A stretch of DNA of 37,129 bases from Lacticaseibacillus yichunensis (GTDB taxonomy: Bacteria; Bacillota; Bacilli; Lactobacillales; Lactobacillaceae). Positions 18,865 to 26,563 of this stretch are shown here, in pieces; the stretch's first letter is position 1, and each line of letters opens with the position of its first letter. A program made the translations under genes and the position numbers. The notes under the pieces were generated by a model. It searched no databases and was not told where the DNA came from. It worked only from the letters and a program-made list of their open reading frames with translations. Location: positions 1 through 37,129 of the forward strand of contig NZ_RHOG01000030.1 of NCBI RefSeq assembly GCF_003946405.1, read 5' to 3'.

Positions 18865-19815
18865 GTGATCACATTATCGGATGTCGCCAAGAAAGCAAAT
18901 GTCTCGAAGATGACGGTGTCGCGGGTCATCAACCACCCAGAGCAGGTGACAGATGAGCTCAAACAGCTCGTCTTCGCGGCGATGAAAGACCTCGATTACC
19001 GGCCGAATGTGGCGGCGAAGGCACTGGCCAATAACCGCAGTCAGGTGATCAAGTTTTTCATTCTGGAAGATATCGACACCACCGAACCCTACTATATGAA
19101 TCTGTTGTTTGGCATCGCCAAGGGCCTGGATGAAAAACAGTACGCGCTGCAGCTGGTCACGAGCCGCAATTATGATCTGGGCAACTCGGACGGCTACATC
19201 ATCACCGGCGCCCGGGCCAAGGACCAGGAATGGCTCGACCGGCTGGAGAAGCCCGCGGTGGTGTTTGGTGAAAATCGGTACGGGTATGATTTTGTCGACA
19301 CGGATAATAAACAGGGCACGACCATGGCCACTGAATACGCGATCGCCAAGAATTACCAGTCGCTGGTGTTCATCGGCATCGATGTGAAAGAGGCATTCGA
19401 ATATTCGCGCGAAGCTGGCTTCATCAACACCATGCAGCAGCACCAGATGATTCCGAAGATCTACCGGATGGCCAACCACAGTCATTTGTCGGAACAGTTC
19501 ATCAATGATAATTGGCAAAAATTCGCCCGCAACACGGCATTTATTTGTGCCAGTGACCGCCTGGCGATCGGTATTGTCCGGGGGCTTGCGCATCATGATG
19601 CCGCCATTCCCAATGATTTTGGCGTGTTCGGCTTCGATGGCGTCTTTTTGGATCAAGTGTCCAATCCCAAACTCGCCACGGTCAAACAGCCGATTCAGGA
19701 ACTCGGCCGGCTGTGCGCCCGGATGTTGTTGCAAAAGATCGCGCAGTCTGGCTCGCCACAGGGAGAACTGCTGGTGACGCCGGAGCTTGTGATCCGCGAC
19801 TCGATGCGAAAATAA
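18865..19815 (+). CDS. malR: LacI/GalR-family transcriptional regulator, probable maltose regulator MalR
   Basis: The N-terminal helix-turn-helix (LSDVAKKANVSKMTVSRVINHPEQV, broken here by conserved positions) and hinge (YRPNVAAKALANN) are typical LacI. The rest is the periplasmic-binding-like effector domain, ending in the family's FGFDG and LATVKQP segments. It has 316 residues and starts with GTG 18865 after GAGGGGG. A -10-like TAAAAT lies about 22 nt upstream. It reads in the same direction as the mal genes 3.3 kb downstream, and in related lactobacilli a LacI-type regulator neighbours the maltose operon. Three LacI-type palindromes in front of malL, malE and malP are its likely targets. 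Their position upstream of the core promoters suggests activation. The assignment is from context. Confidence 0.8.
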   Translation: MITLSDVAKKANVSKMTVSRVINHPEQVTDELKQLVFAAMKDLDYRPNVAAKALANNRSQVIKFFILEDIDTTEPYYMNLLFGIAKGLDEKQYALQLVTSRNYDLGNSDGYIITGARAKDQEWLDRLEKPAVVFGENRYGYDFVDTDNKQGTTMATEYAIAKNYQSLVFIGIDVKEAFEYSREAGFINTMQQHQMIPKIYRMANHSHLSEQFINDNWQKFARNTAFICASDRLAIGIVRGLAHHDAAIPNDFGVFGFDGVFLDQVSNPKLATVKQPIQELGRLCARMLLQKIAQSGSPQGELLVTPELVIRDSMRK

Positions 19816-19829
19816 ATTTTATGAGACGC

Positions 19830-19873
19830 AAATACGCCACTTGCGGGGAGACTCGCAGGTGGCGTATTTATTT
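19830..19873 (+). terminator. malR terminator
   Basis: AAATACGCCACTTGCG 19830-19845 pairs with CGCAGGTGGCGTATTT 19854-19869 (one wobble/mismatch), followed by ATTTT. Confidence 0.85.
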
Positions 19874-19922
19874 TGTCTTGACCGCCTGCATTTTGGCTTG
19901 GCGCGATTTAGTGAGAGCTTGA
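19872..19922 (+). pseudogene. C-terminal remnant of a small membrane-peptide gene (module copy 1)
   Basis: The frame reads FVLTACILAWRDLVRA and stops at 19922. It matches the end of the 50-residue peptide at 22208-22360 (LLAACTQAWRDFARVR), and both are followed by similar AAAAA-CCGC...GCGG-TTTTT hairpins. The 5' part is missing: the remnant starts right after the malR terminator. It lies 1.8 kb to the left of the matching downstream repeat, with the IS in between. Confidence 0.45.
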
Positions 19923-19944
19923 CAGGTCAAGTAAGTTGCCATAC

Positions 19945-19981
19945 AAAAAACCGCTCACGCTTCCACAGCTAGCGGCTTTTT
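19945..19981. terminator. Bidirectional terminator of module copy 1
   Basis: AAAAAACCGCT 19945-19955 pairs with AGCGGCTTTTT 19971-19981 with one mismatch. It is homologous in sequence and position to the hairpin at 22373-22410. Confidence 0.7.
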
Positions 19982-20088
19982 GAATTAGGGCAAGGAAACA
20001 CGTTCTTTCAAGGACGTGATGAATTGCCCTTTTTCTGTGTCCCAGGCACTCTTCACATGGTACAAGATGCCATGCTATAATTACTAGT

Positions 20089-20541
20089 ATGAAGGATACT
20101 AAACGTGTCACGTATGGTAGAACATCTGTCTATAATCTCAATTACCACCTCATTTGGGGCACTAAATACCGAAACCGCGTTCTGAAAGGAAACGTCGAAG
20201 CTGTGCTTAAGCGAATCCTCTATGAGGTCGCCGCACAATATGGGTTCAGTATCGACCATATGGAGATTGGTAAGGATGACCACGTTCATTTGTTGGTGAG
20301 TGCACCGCCGAAATTGTCGGTGACTAACATCGTTCGGTGGTTAAAGGGTATTTCGGCTCGTCAAATGTTCGTTGAGTGTCCCGAACTTCAACGAAGCTAT
20401 TGGAAACACCAAGGGCGTCACCTGTGGTCACCCAGCTACTACGTCGAGAGTATCGGAACAACGAACCAGGAGGCTGTTGCTAAATACATTGATGATCAAC
20501 GGGCTAAGGAGCTGAACTCACTTGACCTTGAAGACCTTTAA
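20089..20541 (+). CDS. tnpA: IS200-type Y1 HUH transposase TnpA
   Basis: This single-strand transposase of 150 residues has normal family length. The metal-binding HUH motif is H65-V-H67 (DDHVHLLV). The nucleophile is Tyr133 in KYIDDQ, with Gln137 four residues on, matching the Tyr/Gln arrangement known for IS608 TnpA. It would excise and insert the element as a single-stranded circle, recognising the end hairpins. It overlaps tnpB by 20 nt. All catalytic residues are present. Confidence 0.96.
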   Translation: MKDTKRVTYGRTSVYNLNYHLIWGTKYRNRVLKGNVEAVLKRILYEVAAQYGFSIDHMEIGKDDHVHLLVSAPPKLSVTNIVRWLKGISARQMFVECPELQRSYWKHQGRHLWSPSYYVESIGTTNQEAVAKYIDDQRAKELNSLDLEDL

Positions 20542-21676
20542 GCTGCGCATCTATCCAAACGCAACGCAGCGCCAACAGATCGAACGTAACTTCGGTATGT
20601 GCCGCTTCGTGTGGAACGAACTACTCAACATGCAAATTCAACGCCATAATAATGGCGGTAAGTACCTCAATGAGTTTCAGATGAACTACCTGATCAAGCC
20701 ACTCAAACAGCAGTATCCCTGGCTCAAAGAGGCTGATGCGACTAGCCTGATTGCTGTCAGTCACAACTTGCACCTAGCGTTTCAGAATCTGTTCAAGAAG
20801 CGTGCCGGGTACCCTAAGTTCAAAGCCCGGCGCTTCGCTAAGCCAACGTACCGGGCCAATGCGGTCAACGGCAATATTGTGCTTACCGATGCAACCCATT
20901 TGCGCATGCCAAAGCTGGGCCCGATCCTGTTCCGTACGGGGCAGCGCCCAGTTGGTGAAATCAAAACTGCTACGGTGGTGCGCGACCGCGTGGGCGATTA
21001 TTACGTTCTAGTGGTTGCGGAAGTTGAACTAGAATTGTGGCCGAAGAGCGAGGCAGCGGTTGGACTAGACATGGGAATCGCAGACCTGGTCATCACCAGT
21101 GACGGCATGAAGTATCCCACCAAACGTTTCGACAAGGCTAACGCCAAGAAAAAACACTACTGGGAAAAACGCCTGGCTCGCCGGCGTGCACAAGCCGAAA
21201 AGGAAATCGCTTGGGACCGCCACCTTAAGCTGGAAGCCCCGCGGCAACTCAGTGACTTCAAAAACTATCTGAAGGCTAAGCGCATGGTGGCCAAATACAG
21301 CGCGAAGGAAGCCAACCAACGTCGCGACTATCTCCAGAAGCTCAGCACAGGACTTATACGCCAGTACGACCTGATCAAGCTAGAAGACCTGAAAACCAAG
21401 GGCCTCCTGCATAATCACAAGCTGGCTCGTGCCATCGTAAACCAGGCCTGGCGAGAATTACGCCTGATGCTTGAGTACAAGGCGGCCTGGTATGGTAAAC
21501 AAGTTGTGGTAGTATCGCCATACAAAACCTCGCAACGCTGTTCAAATTGCGGTTACGACGACGGAAAACACGAGCTAGACGTGCGCGAATGGATCTGTCC
21601 ACAGTGTGGCACGCGCCATGATCGTGATATTAACGCCGCTAAGAATATCTTGGCAGCTGAGCAACAAACAGTTTAA
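20522..21676 (+). CDS. tnpB: TnpB, RNA-guided nuclease of IS200/IS605 (Cas12-like ancestor)
   Basis: The 384-residue protein has the TnpB N-terminal region (FKLRIYPNATQRQQIERNFG). Its split RuvC site has Asp183 (GLDMGI), Glu288 (KLEDLKTKG) and Asp369 (HDRDINAAKN), and a CxxC...CxxC zinc ribbon lies near residues 340-365. In the studied members TnpB uses an RNA from the element's right end (omega RNA) to cut at sites next to the transposon's target motif, helping the element persist. The start is TTG 20522, inside the end of tnpA; TTG 20528 is an alternative. Length and residues indicate a functional copy. The probable RNA comes from the end of tnpB through about 21807. Confidence 0.95.
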   Translation: MTLKTFKLRIYPNATQRQQIERNFGMCRFVWNELLNMQIQRHNNGGKYLNEFQMNYLIKPLKQQYPWLKEADATSLIAVSHNLHLAFQNLFKKRAGYPKFKARRFAKPTYRANAVNGNIVLTDATHLRMPKLGPILFRTGQRPVGEIKTATVVRDRVGDYYVLVVAEVELELWPKSEAAVGLDMGIADLVITSDGMKYPTKRFDKANAKKKHYWEKRLARRRAQAEKEIAWDRHLKLEAPRQLSDFKNYLKAKRMVAKYSAKEANQRRDYLQKLSTGLIRQYDLIKLEDLKTKGLLHNHKLARAIVNQAWRELRLMLEYKAAWYGKQVVVVSPYKTSQRCSNCGYDDGKHELDVREWICPQCGTRHDRDINAAKNILAAEQQTV

Positions 21677-21818
21677 AACCTGATAGGGTTTGTGGCGCGG
21701 GACGCGCCTTGGTCAATAGCCGTAACCTCTGCACAAAAAGCTCAGTGCTGGATGTGTAAGTCAGCGGTGTTCCCAGAAGCTCGGTCATTTATGGCCGAAT
21801 AGTTCACGAAATAAGCTA

Positions 21819-21940
21819 GTGGGATCACCATACGATGTGAGAGAGGTTCGCTCTCGAAGGCGCGGTCGCCACCCGCGCTCTTTTTGTATGGTCATCATCC
21901 CTAAAACTAGAGTAACATGGACAGCTACGATTTTCACCAG
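21819..21940. repeat. 122-bp structured repeat, copy 1 (downstream of the IS)
   Basis: It is clearly homologous to 22422-22542 along its whole length. It contains a closing pair of arms (ATCACCATAC / GTATGGTCAT), a GAGAG/CTCTC hairpin and a GCGCGG/CCGCGC hairpin followed by T5. In the other direction both copies could encode a related short peptide with the shared segments VHVTL and MMT-QKERG. Confidence 0.75.
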
Positions 21941-22095
21941 TTGGCTTGAGGGGCTAGTGTCAAAAATATAGCGTATCAATTCTGTTTGAAAAGCAATCTA
22001 GAAGTCGACTGCGTTTGTTATCTATACTAGTATTTTTACCTTTTATATAAGGAAATAATTTTCTTTTATTGTTCTTTTAAACGACCGTTCTCTGG

Positions 22096-22101
22096 TATAC
22101 T
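22096..22101 (+). promoter_or_regulatory. Extended -10 of the small-peptide module copy 2
   Basis: TGG-TATACT, with a weak TTCTTT 18 nt upstream, precedes the GGGAGGAG ribosome-binding site at 22133-22140. The region 21960-22090 is AT-rich and I see no gene in it. Confidence 0.45.
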
Positions 22102-22140
22102 ATGAGCAACACAGTAAAAGCGGTGATCCCCCGGGAGGAG

Positions 22141-22360
22141 ATGATGCCGATGCAGTGAAACATTCTGCCATCGCTGAAATCTTTGAGAAAGGAGGATATT
22201 TGTCCCTGTGGCGCATTTGGCCATAGTGACTCTCGCATGCGTGCTTACTCTGGTGTGCCTGCTTCGGCAGCTGCTAGAGGAATGCCTGTTGGTGGTGCAA
22301 TTATTGGCCGCCTGCACCCAGGCGTGGCGCGATTTTGCGAGAGTAAGGCGAGAGCAGTAA
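22141..22360 (+). pseudogene. Small toxin-like membrane-peptide locus, reading frame apparently shifted
   Basis: A ribosome-binding site (GGGAGGAG 22133-22140) precedes ATG 22141/22144, but that frame stops after a few codons at TGA 22156-22158. GTG 22155 overlaps this stop and opens 23 codons (KHSAIAEIFEKGGYLSLW...), ending at about 22226. A third frame from GTG 22208, preceded by AAAGGAGG at 22188-22195, encodes a 50-residue hydrophobic peptide (AHLAIVTLACVLTLVCLL, then a basic tail AWRDFARVRREQ). Joining the second and third frames needs one indel near 22207-22212. The layout of short hydrophobic peptide, basic tail and bidirectional terminator resembles type I toxin and holin-like toxin loci of lactobacilli. 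I cannot confirm the family. It is either frameshifted or translated from 22208. Confidence 0.4.
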
Positions 22361-22372
22361 TTCGTCAGACAC

Positions 22373-22410
22373 AAAAAGCCGCCCAAACTTTCACAGGTTA
22401 GCGGCTTTTT
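22373..22410. terminator. Bidirectional terminator of module copy 2
   Basis: AAAAAGCCGC 22373-22382 pairs perfectly with GCGGCTTTTT 22401-22410 across an 18-base loop. It would end the peptide transcript and any antisense RNA coming from the other side. Confidence 0.8.
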
Positions 22411-22421
22411 GAACTAAATAT

Positions 22422-22542
22422 GTGGAATCACCATACTATGTGAGAGAGAGTCTTCTCGAGGGCGCGGCTGGTGACCGCGCTCTTTTTGTCTGGTCATCAT
22501 CTCTATAAATAGAGTAACATGGACGATCCCGATTGTCATCAG
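22422..22542. repeat. 121-bp structured repeat, copy 2
   Basis: This is the second copy of the 21819-21940 element. The loops differ (CTGGTGA against TCGCCAC) while the GCGCGG/CCGCGC stem and T5 tail are kept. It lies 11 bases after the module terminator. In copy 1 the matching gap holds the IS. Confidence 0.75.
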
Positions 22543-22616
22543 TCGTATGCGAGAGGTGCCGACAAAATCGTAACAGTCAACTGGTAGGAAAAGGGAGGAG
22601 AACATAAACGTCTCAA

Positions 22617-23014
22617 GCACCCGAGCCAAGTTAGCTGCCCACCCAAAAAGCGCTCGGCTCCGCACCCTTCAGTTGGGCTGCGGCCCGCATGTCGGAAGCA
22701 TCTAGGCGTCTCATGCACGTATGGCCAAGGACGCCATACGCGCCCGAGCCGACCTAGCTGTTCCGCCATCCCGCGGGCCTCCGCACCCTTTCCTAGTCAG
22801 GCTGCGCCGAGCAGGGGTGGGACAGATAGTCGTCCCGGTCGCCCGATGGCAAAAAACGCCATCAACCGCCCGGGCCGAACTATCTGCCCACCCCAAAGCG
22901 CTCGGCTCCGCACCCTCAGTTGGGCTCCGGGGGCCAGGCCTGAGACAGATAGTCGTCCCGGTCGTTCGATGGCCAAGTACGCCATCAACCGCCCAGGCCG
23001 AACTACCTGCTCAG
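22617..23014. repeat. Hairpin-element array 1 (three full units plus a half unit) upstream of malL
   Basis: Three long hairpins lie about 124 bp apart. Unit A (22690-22765): CATCTAGG/CCTAGCTG and CGTATGGC/GCCATACG. Unit B (22814-22894): GGGGTGGG/CCCACCCC, CAGATAGT/ACTATCTG and GATGGC/GCCATC. Unit C (22940-23014): CTGAG/CTCAG, CAGATAGT/ACTACCTG and GATGGC/GCCATC. 22617-22640 is the right half of a further unit. Between units are small hairpins of the CCGCACCC...GGGCTGCGG type. Paired bases change together between units. It ends 31 nt upstream of the malL operator. I see no gene in 22545-23040. Confidence 0.8.
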
Positions 23015-23045
23015 ACCTCCCGGCCCCCTCCGCACCCTCCTCTTT

Positions 23046-23107
23046 TGTTATCGCTAACAGGCGCTTGCTGGTTGCTCCCGGTGGCGCATTTTTTTACGCT
23101 TAGGAGG
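23046..23107 (+). promoter_or_regulatory. malL promoter with upstream LacI-type operator
   Basis: Palindrome TGTTATCGCTAACA at 23046-23059 is followed after 33 nt by TTTACGCTTAGGA at 23093-23105. The same box, at the same spacing, lies in front of malP. A weak core promoter TTGCTC (23073-23078) / TACGCT (23095-23100) fits, placing the operator centre near -54. The ribosome-binding site GAGGGG is at about 23116-23121. Confidence 0.65.
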
Positions 23108-23127
23108 AACAAAGAGAGGGGATAACT

Positions 23128-24807
23128 ATGGCGAAGTGGTTTGATAATGCGGTGATCTACCAGATCTATCCGAAGTCGTTTCAGGACAGCAATGGCGATG
23201 GCATCGGCGACCTGGCGGGGATCCGCCGGCGCATTCCGTATCTGGTCTCACTTGGCATCAACGCGGTGTGGCTCAATCCTGTGTTTGTGTCGCCGCAAGT
23301 GGACAATGGCTATGATATTGCGAACTATTTTGCCATCGACCCGGCGATGGGGACGATGGCCGACATGGAAGGGCTGATCGCCGACCTGCACCAGCACGGC
23401 ATCCACCTGATCATGGATTTTGTCCTCAACCACACGTCGGATCAGCATCCCTGGTTTCAAGACGCGATCGCCGACCCGAAGAGCATTTACCGCGACTACT
23501 ATCTGTTCGCCGGGGAAAATGGAAAACGGCCCAACAACTGGGGCAGCTTTTTCGGCGGGTCGGTGTGGGCCCCGGATCCAGCGGGCACGGGGCAGTCGTA
23601 TTTTCACCTATTCGACAAGCATATGCCGGATCTGAATTGGCAAAATCCGGAGGTGCGCCATGCGATAAGGGATGTCGCCGATTTTTGGCTGAACAAAGGC
23701 GTCGATGGGCTTCGGTTGGATGCTTTCATCCACATCGCCAAGGCGGATCTGCGGCAGGACTTTCCGCTGGCCCCAGGTGAAAAATCGCCGGTGGTCGCCG
23801 AGCCATTTTTCGCCAATCTGCCGAATGTCCAGGCGTGGCTGCGGCCATTTTGCGCGCAGATCAGAACGGATTATCCGGACACATTTTTGCTGGGCGAGGC
23901 GGCGAGCGCGAATGTCAATTTGGCGGTGGATTATACGAGCAAGCATAACGGGTTGATGGACAGCGTGATCACGTTCCGGACGTTTGCCGACGACGATCGC
24001 CAAGTGGATCCGCGGATTCCAGCGGGGATGCAGCCGCAGCCAATGGATATTCCAGCGTTCAAGCAAAACCAGGTGACGTGGCAACAAACGCTCGCCGGAG
24101 TGTCGCTGCCGGTGCTTTATTGGAACAATCACGACATGCCGCGGGTGGCGACGCGTTACGCCAAGCCCGGGCCGCTGCATGACACGCAGGTGAAGAGTCT
24201 GGCGATGCTGATGTACTTGCAGCGCGGGATTCCGGTGATCTATTACGGCGAAGAGCTCGGCATGGAAAATATGGCGCTGCCGGATCAAGCGGCGTTCAAT
24301 GACTTGAATGTCGATGACTTCTTTGCGCAAGCCAAGGCGGCGGGCTATGAAGACGATGCGATCTTGGCGATGGTCAACGCGACGCATAAGATGCCGGCGC
24401 GCGGGCCGATGCAGTGGCAGACCGGCGCCAACAGCGGCTTTTCCACGCATCAGCCGTGGCTAGATGGCCAGCGGGACGAGACGCGCAATGCCCGCGATGA
24501 GGAAGCACAAGGGGGCAGCGTGTTACACTTTTATCAGGCCCTGATTCAGTTGAAAAAGACGCCGTTGTTTGCAGGCGGCGATGACTTTTTGCAGACCACG
24601 GATGATCGCAGTTATGTGTATGAACGGCGGCTTGACGGCGCCCGCGCGCTGGTGGCAATCAACTTGACGGATCAGCCGCTGACGCTGGCGGCACCGTCTG
24701 CTGGGGCCACGGCGCGCTTGACCGCTGGCACCGCAACGCTGAGCGGTGATCAGCTCACGCTCAGCCCGTATGCTGGGGTGGTCTATGTTGAAGAGATGGA
24801 GGACTAA
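23128..24807 (+). CDS. malL: GH13 alpha-glucosidase / oligo-1,6-glucosidase-type enzyme (MalL-like)
   Basis: This cytoplasmic glycoside hydrolase of the GH13 oligo-1,6-glucosidase group has 559 residues. The (beta/alpha)8 catalytic residues are nucleophile Asp198 (GLRLDAF), acid/base Glu257 (LLGEA) and Asp336 (NNHDMPR). The fifth conserved region reads MPDLN at 166-170, the form known for enzymes intermediate between oligo-1,6-glucosidases (QPDLN) and neopullulanases (MPKLN). The residue after the nucleophile is Ala rather than the Val of isomaltases, which suggests alpha-1,4 preference (maltase or maltodextrin glucosidase); this is inference. It is the first gene of its unit, three bases from the neopullulanase gene. 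It probably releases glucose from imported maltodextrins. Confidence 0.92.
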   Translation: MAKWFDNAVIYQIYPKSFQDSNGDGIGDLAGIRRRIPYLVSLGINAVWLNPVFVSPQVDNGYDIANYFAIDPAMGTMADMEGLIADLHQHGIHLIMDFVLNHTSDQHPWFQDAIADPKSIYRDYYLFAGENGKRPNNWGSFFGGSVWAPDPAGTGQSYFHLFDKHMPDLNWQNPEVRHAIRDVADFWLNKGVDGLRLDAFIHIAKADLRQDFPLAPGEKSPVVAEPFFANLPNVQAWLRPFCAQIRTDYPDTFLLGEAASANVNLAVDYTSKHNGLMDSVITFRTFADDDRQVDPRIPAGMQPQPMDIPAFKQNQVTWQQTLAGVSLPVLYWNNHDMPRVATRYAKPGPLHDTQVKSLAMLMYLQRGIPVIYYGEELGMENMALPDQAAFNDLNVDDFFAQAKAAGYEDDAILAMVNATHKMPARGPMQWQTGANSGFSTHQPWLDGQRDETRNARDEEAQGGSVLHFYQALIQLKKTPLFAGGDDFLQTTDDRSYVYERRLDGARALVAINLTDQPLTLAAPSAGATARLTAGTATLSGDQLTLSPYAGVVYVEEMED

Positions 24808-24810
24808 CAG

Positions 24811-26559
24811 ATGGAATTAGCAGCACTTCGGCACCGCCCGGAAAGTGAAGATGCCTTTTTGTATGACCCGACTCACATGCGCGTGCGCTTGCACGCCAAG
24901 GCGGGGGATGTCGCAGGCGTCTCCGTTTTGTTCAACGACCCGAACTGGTTTGAAGACCGCGATGGCAAGATGACGTTCATTTATCACGAAAAGACGTTGG
25001 CGAAACTTGGCACGGGCCAGCTTCAGGAATACTGGGGTACCACGCTCACGGCGCCGTATCGCCGCCTGCAGTACCTCTTTGTGGTGACCGGCACGGATGG
25101 CACCACCACGCTGTTTGGCGATCGCGGCACACGCGCGGATTCAGAAGCGGAGCGCCAGGAGCTCGGCAATTATTTTCGGATGCCGTATTTTCACCAGATC
25201 GACCGGGTCAAAACGCCGGATTGGGTGAAGGAAACGGTGTGGTATCAGATTTTTCCGGAGCGCTTTGCCAATGGCGATAAGACCAACGATCCGGACGGCA
25301 CGAAGCCGTGGCAGCCAAGCGACCATCCCGGCCGTGACGATTATTATGGCGGCGATTTGCAGGGCATCCTGGATCATCTGGATGACCTGCAGGAATTGGG
25401 TATCAACGGGCTGTATTTTTGCCCGCTGTTCAAAGCCAGCTCCAACCATAAATACGACACGATCGATTACCTTGAGATCGACCCGGATTTTGGCGACAAG
25501 GCGCTGTTTGCCAAGCTCGTCAACGAGGCCCACAAGCGCGGCATGAAGGTGATGCTGGACGCGGTGTTCAATCACATGGGCTACGCGTCGCCGCAGTGGC
25601 TGGATGTTGTTGAAAATGGCGAGCAGTCCCGCTTCAAGGACTGGTTCCACATTTACGAATTCCCGGTGACCCCTTACCGCAACCCGGTGCTCAAGGAAGG
25701 CGCGCCGCAATTTGACACGTTTGCGTTTGGTGACAACATGCCCAAGCTCAACACGGCCAACCCCGAGGTGCAAGACTATCTGTTGACGGTGGCGACGTAT
25801 TGGATCAAGCAGTTTGATATCGACGCATGGCGGCTGGATGTGGCCAACGAGGTCGATCATCATTTCTGGGCAAAGTTCAATGCGGCGTGCAAGGCGGTCA
25901 AGCCGGACTTCTACATTCTCGGTGAGATCTGGCACTCCAGCCAAAATTGGCTCAATGGCACCGAATTTGACGGTGTGATGAATTATGCGTTCACCCAGCA
26001 GATCGAGGACCACTTCCTGACGGGAAAACAGGACGCGAAAACGGCGATGGCGCTGCTGGTCGATCAGCTGATGCTGTATCGCGACCAGACGGATCAGGTG
26101 ATGCTCAACATGCTGGATTCCCATGACACGCCGCGCATTCGGACGATCGCAGGGGGCGATGAGGACAAGGCGCTGCAGGCGCTGGCCTTTACGTTCCTGC
26201 AGACCGGCGCGCCGTGCATTTACTACGGCACCGAAATGGGGATGGAAGGGGCCAACGATCCGGATGACCGCAAGCCGATGGACTGGTCGCAGCTCGGCCA
26301 GCCGATCTGGCAGCGCGTCCAGCAACTGATCGCGCTTCGGCACCGTTTTGCCAAGCTGCTCGGCACCGGTACCACTCAGCTTGAGGTGCGCGAAGATGGT
26401 CTGATTCAGGTGACGCGCAAGCTCGCTGACCAGACTTTGATCGGCTTGTTCAACACAACGGATCAGCCAGTCGCTATTGAGGTCAAGGCCCCGGCCTACA
26501 CCCAGCAGTTTGGCGATGGCGCGCTTTTGCCGCTTGGGGTTGCCGTATCCATCAGCTGA
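24811..26559 (+). CDS. Neopullulanase / maltogenic amylase (GH13)
   Basis: This 582-residue GH13 enzyme has an N-terminal CBM34-like beta domain (~1-120, ALRHRPESEDAFLYD...), typical of the neopullulanase, maltogenic amylase and cyclomaltodextrinase group, which usually dimerises through it. The catalytic residues are Asp343 (WRLDVANE), Glu372 (ILGEIW) and Asp439 (DSHDTPR). MPKLN at 310-314 is the neopullulanase signature. There is no signal peptide, so it acts inside the cell on imported maltodextrins or cyclodextrins, giving maltose for the phosphorylase. GGAGG lies just upstream, within the end of malL, so the two are cotranscribed. Substrate choice within the group cannot be read from the sequence. 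Confidence 0.93.
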   Translation: MELAALRHRPESEDAFLYDPTHMRVRLHAKAGDVAGVSVLFNDPNWFEDRDGKMTFIYHEKTLAKLGTGQLQEYWGTTLTAPYRRLQYLFVVTGTDGTTTLFGDRGTRADSEAERQELGNYFRMPYFHQIDRVKTPDWVKETVWYQIFPERFANGDKTNDPDGTKPWQPSDHPGRDDYYGGDLQGILDHLDDLQELGINGLYFCPLFKASSNHKYDTIDYLEIDPDFGDKALFAKLVNEAHKRGMKVMLDAVFNHMGYASPQWLDVVENGEQSRFKDWFHIYEFPVTPYRNPVLKEGAPQFDTFAFGDNMPKLNTANPEVQDYLLTVATYWIKQFDIDAWRLDVANEVDHHFWAKFNAACKAVKPDFYILGEIWHSSQNWLNGTEFDGVMNYAFTQQIEDHFLTGKQDAKTAMALLVDQLMLYRDQTDQVMLNMLDSHDTPRIRTIAGGDEDKALQALAFTFLQTGAPCIYYGTEMGMEGANDPDDRKPMDWSQLGQPIWQRVQQLIALRHRFAKLLGTGTTQLEVREDGLIQVTRKLADQTLIGLFNTTDQPVAIEVKAPAYTQQFGDGALLPLGVAVSIS

Positions 26560-26563
26560 TTCT

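Larger units (their letters stand above)
19988..21807 (+). mobile_element. IS200/IS605-family insertion sequence (tnpA + tnpB)
   Basis: The left end has a subterminal hairpin: GGGCAA/TTGCCC arms around an inner CACGT/ACGTG stem (19988-20029). The right end has a hairpin CGGTC/GGCCG (about 21782-21796) then TAGTTCAC. There are no terminal inverted repeats or target duplication, as expected for this family. Comparing with the uninterrupted second module copy (22401-22430) puts the insertion between the terminator and the 122-bp repeat of copy 1. Exact ends are approximate. Both genes are intact, so the element may be active. Confidence 0.85.

Noticed and set aside
22721-23125. Overlapping ORFs of 60-134 codons in the region before malL
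   Set aside because: They exist because the hairpin arms are GC-rich and stop-poor on both strands; they repeat with the hairpin units and have no ribosome-binding site.
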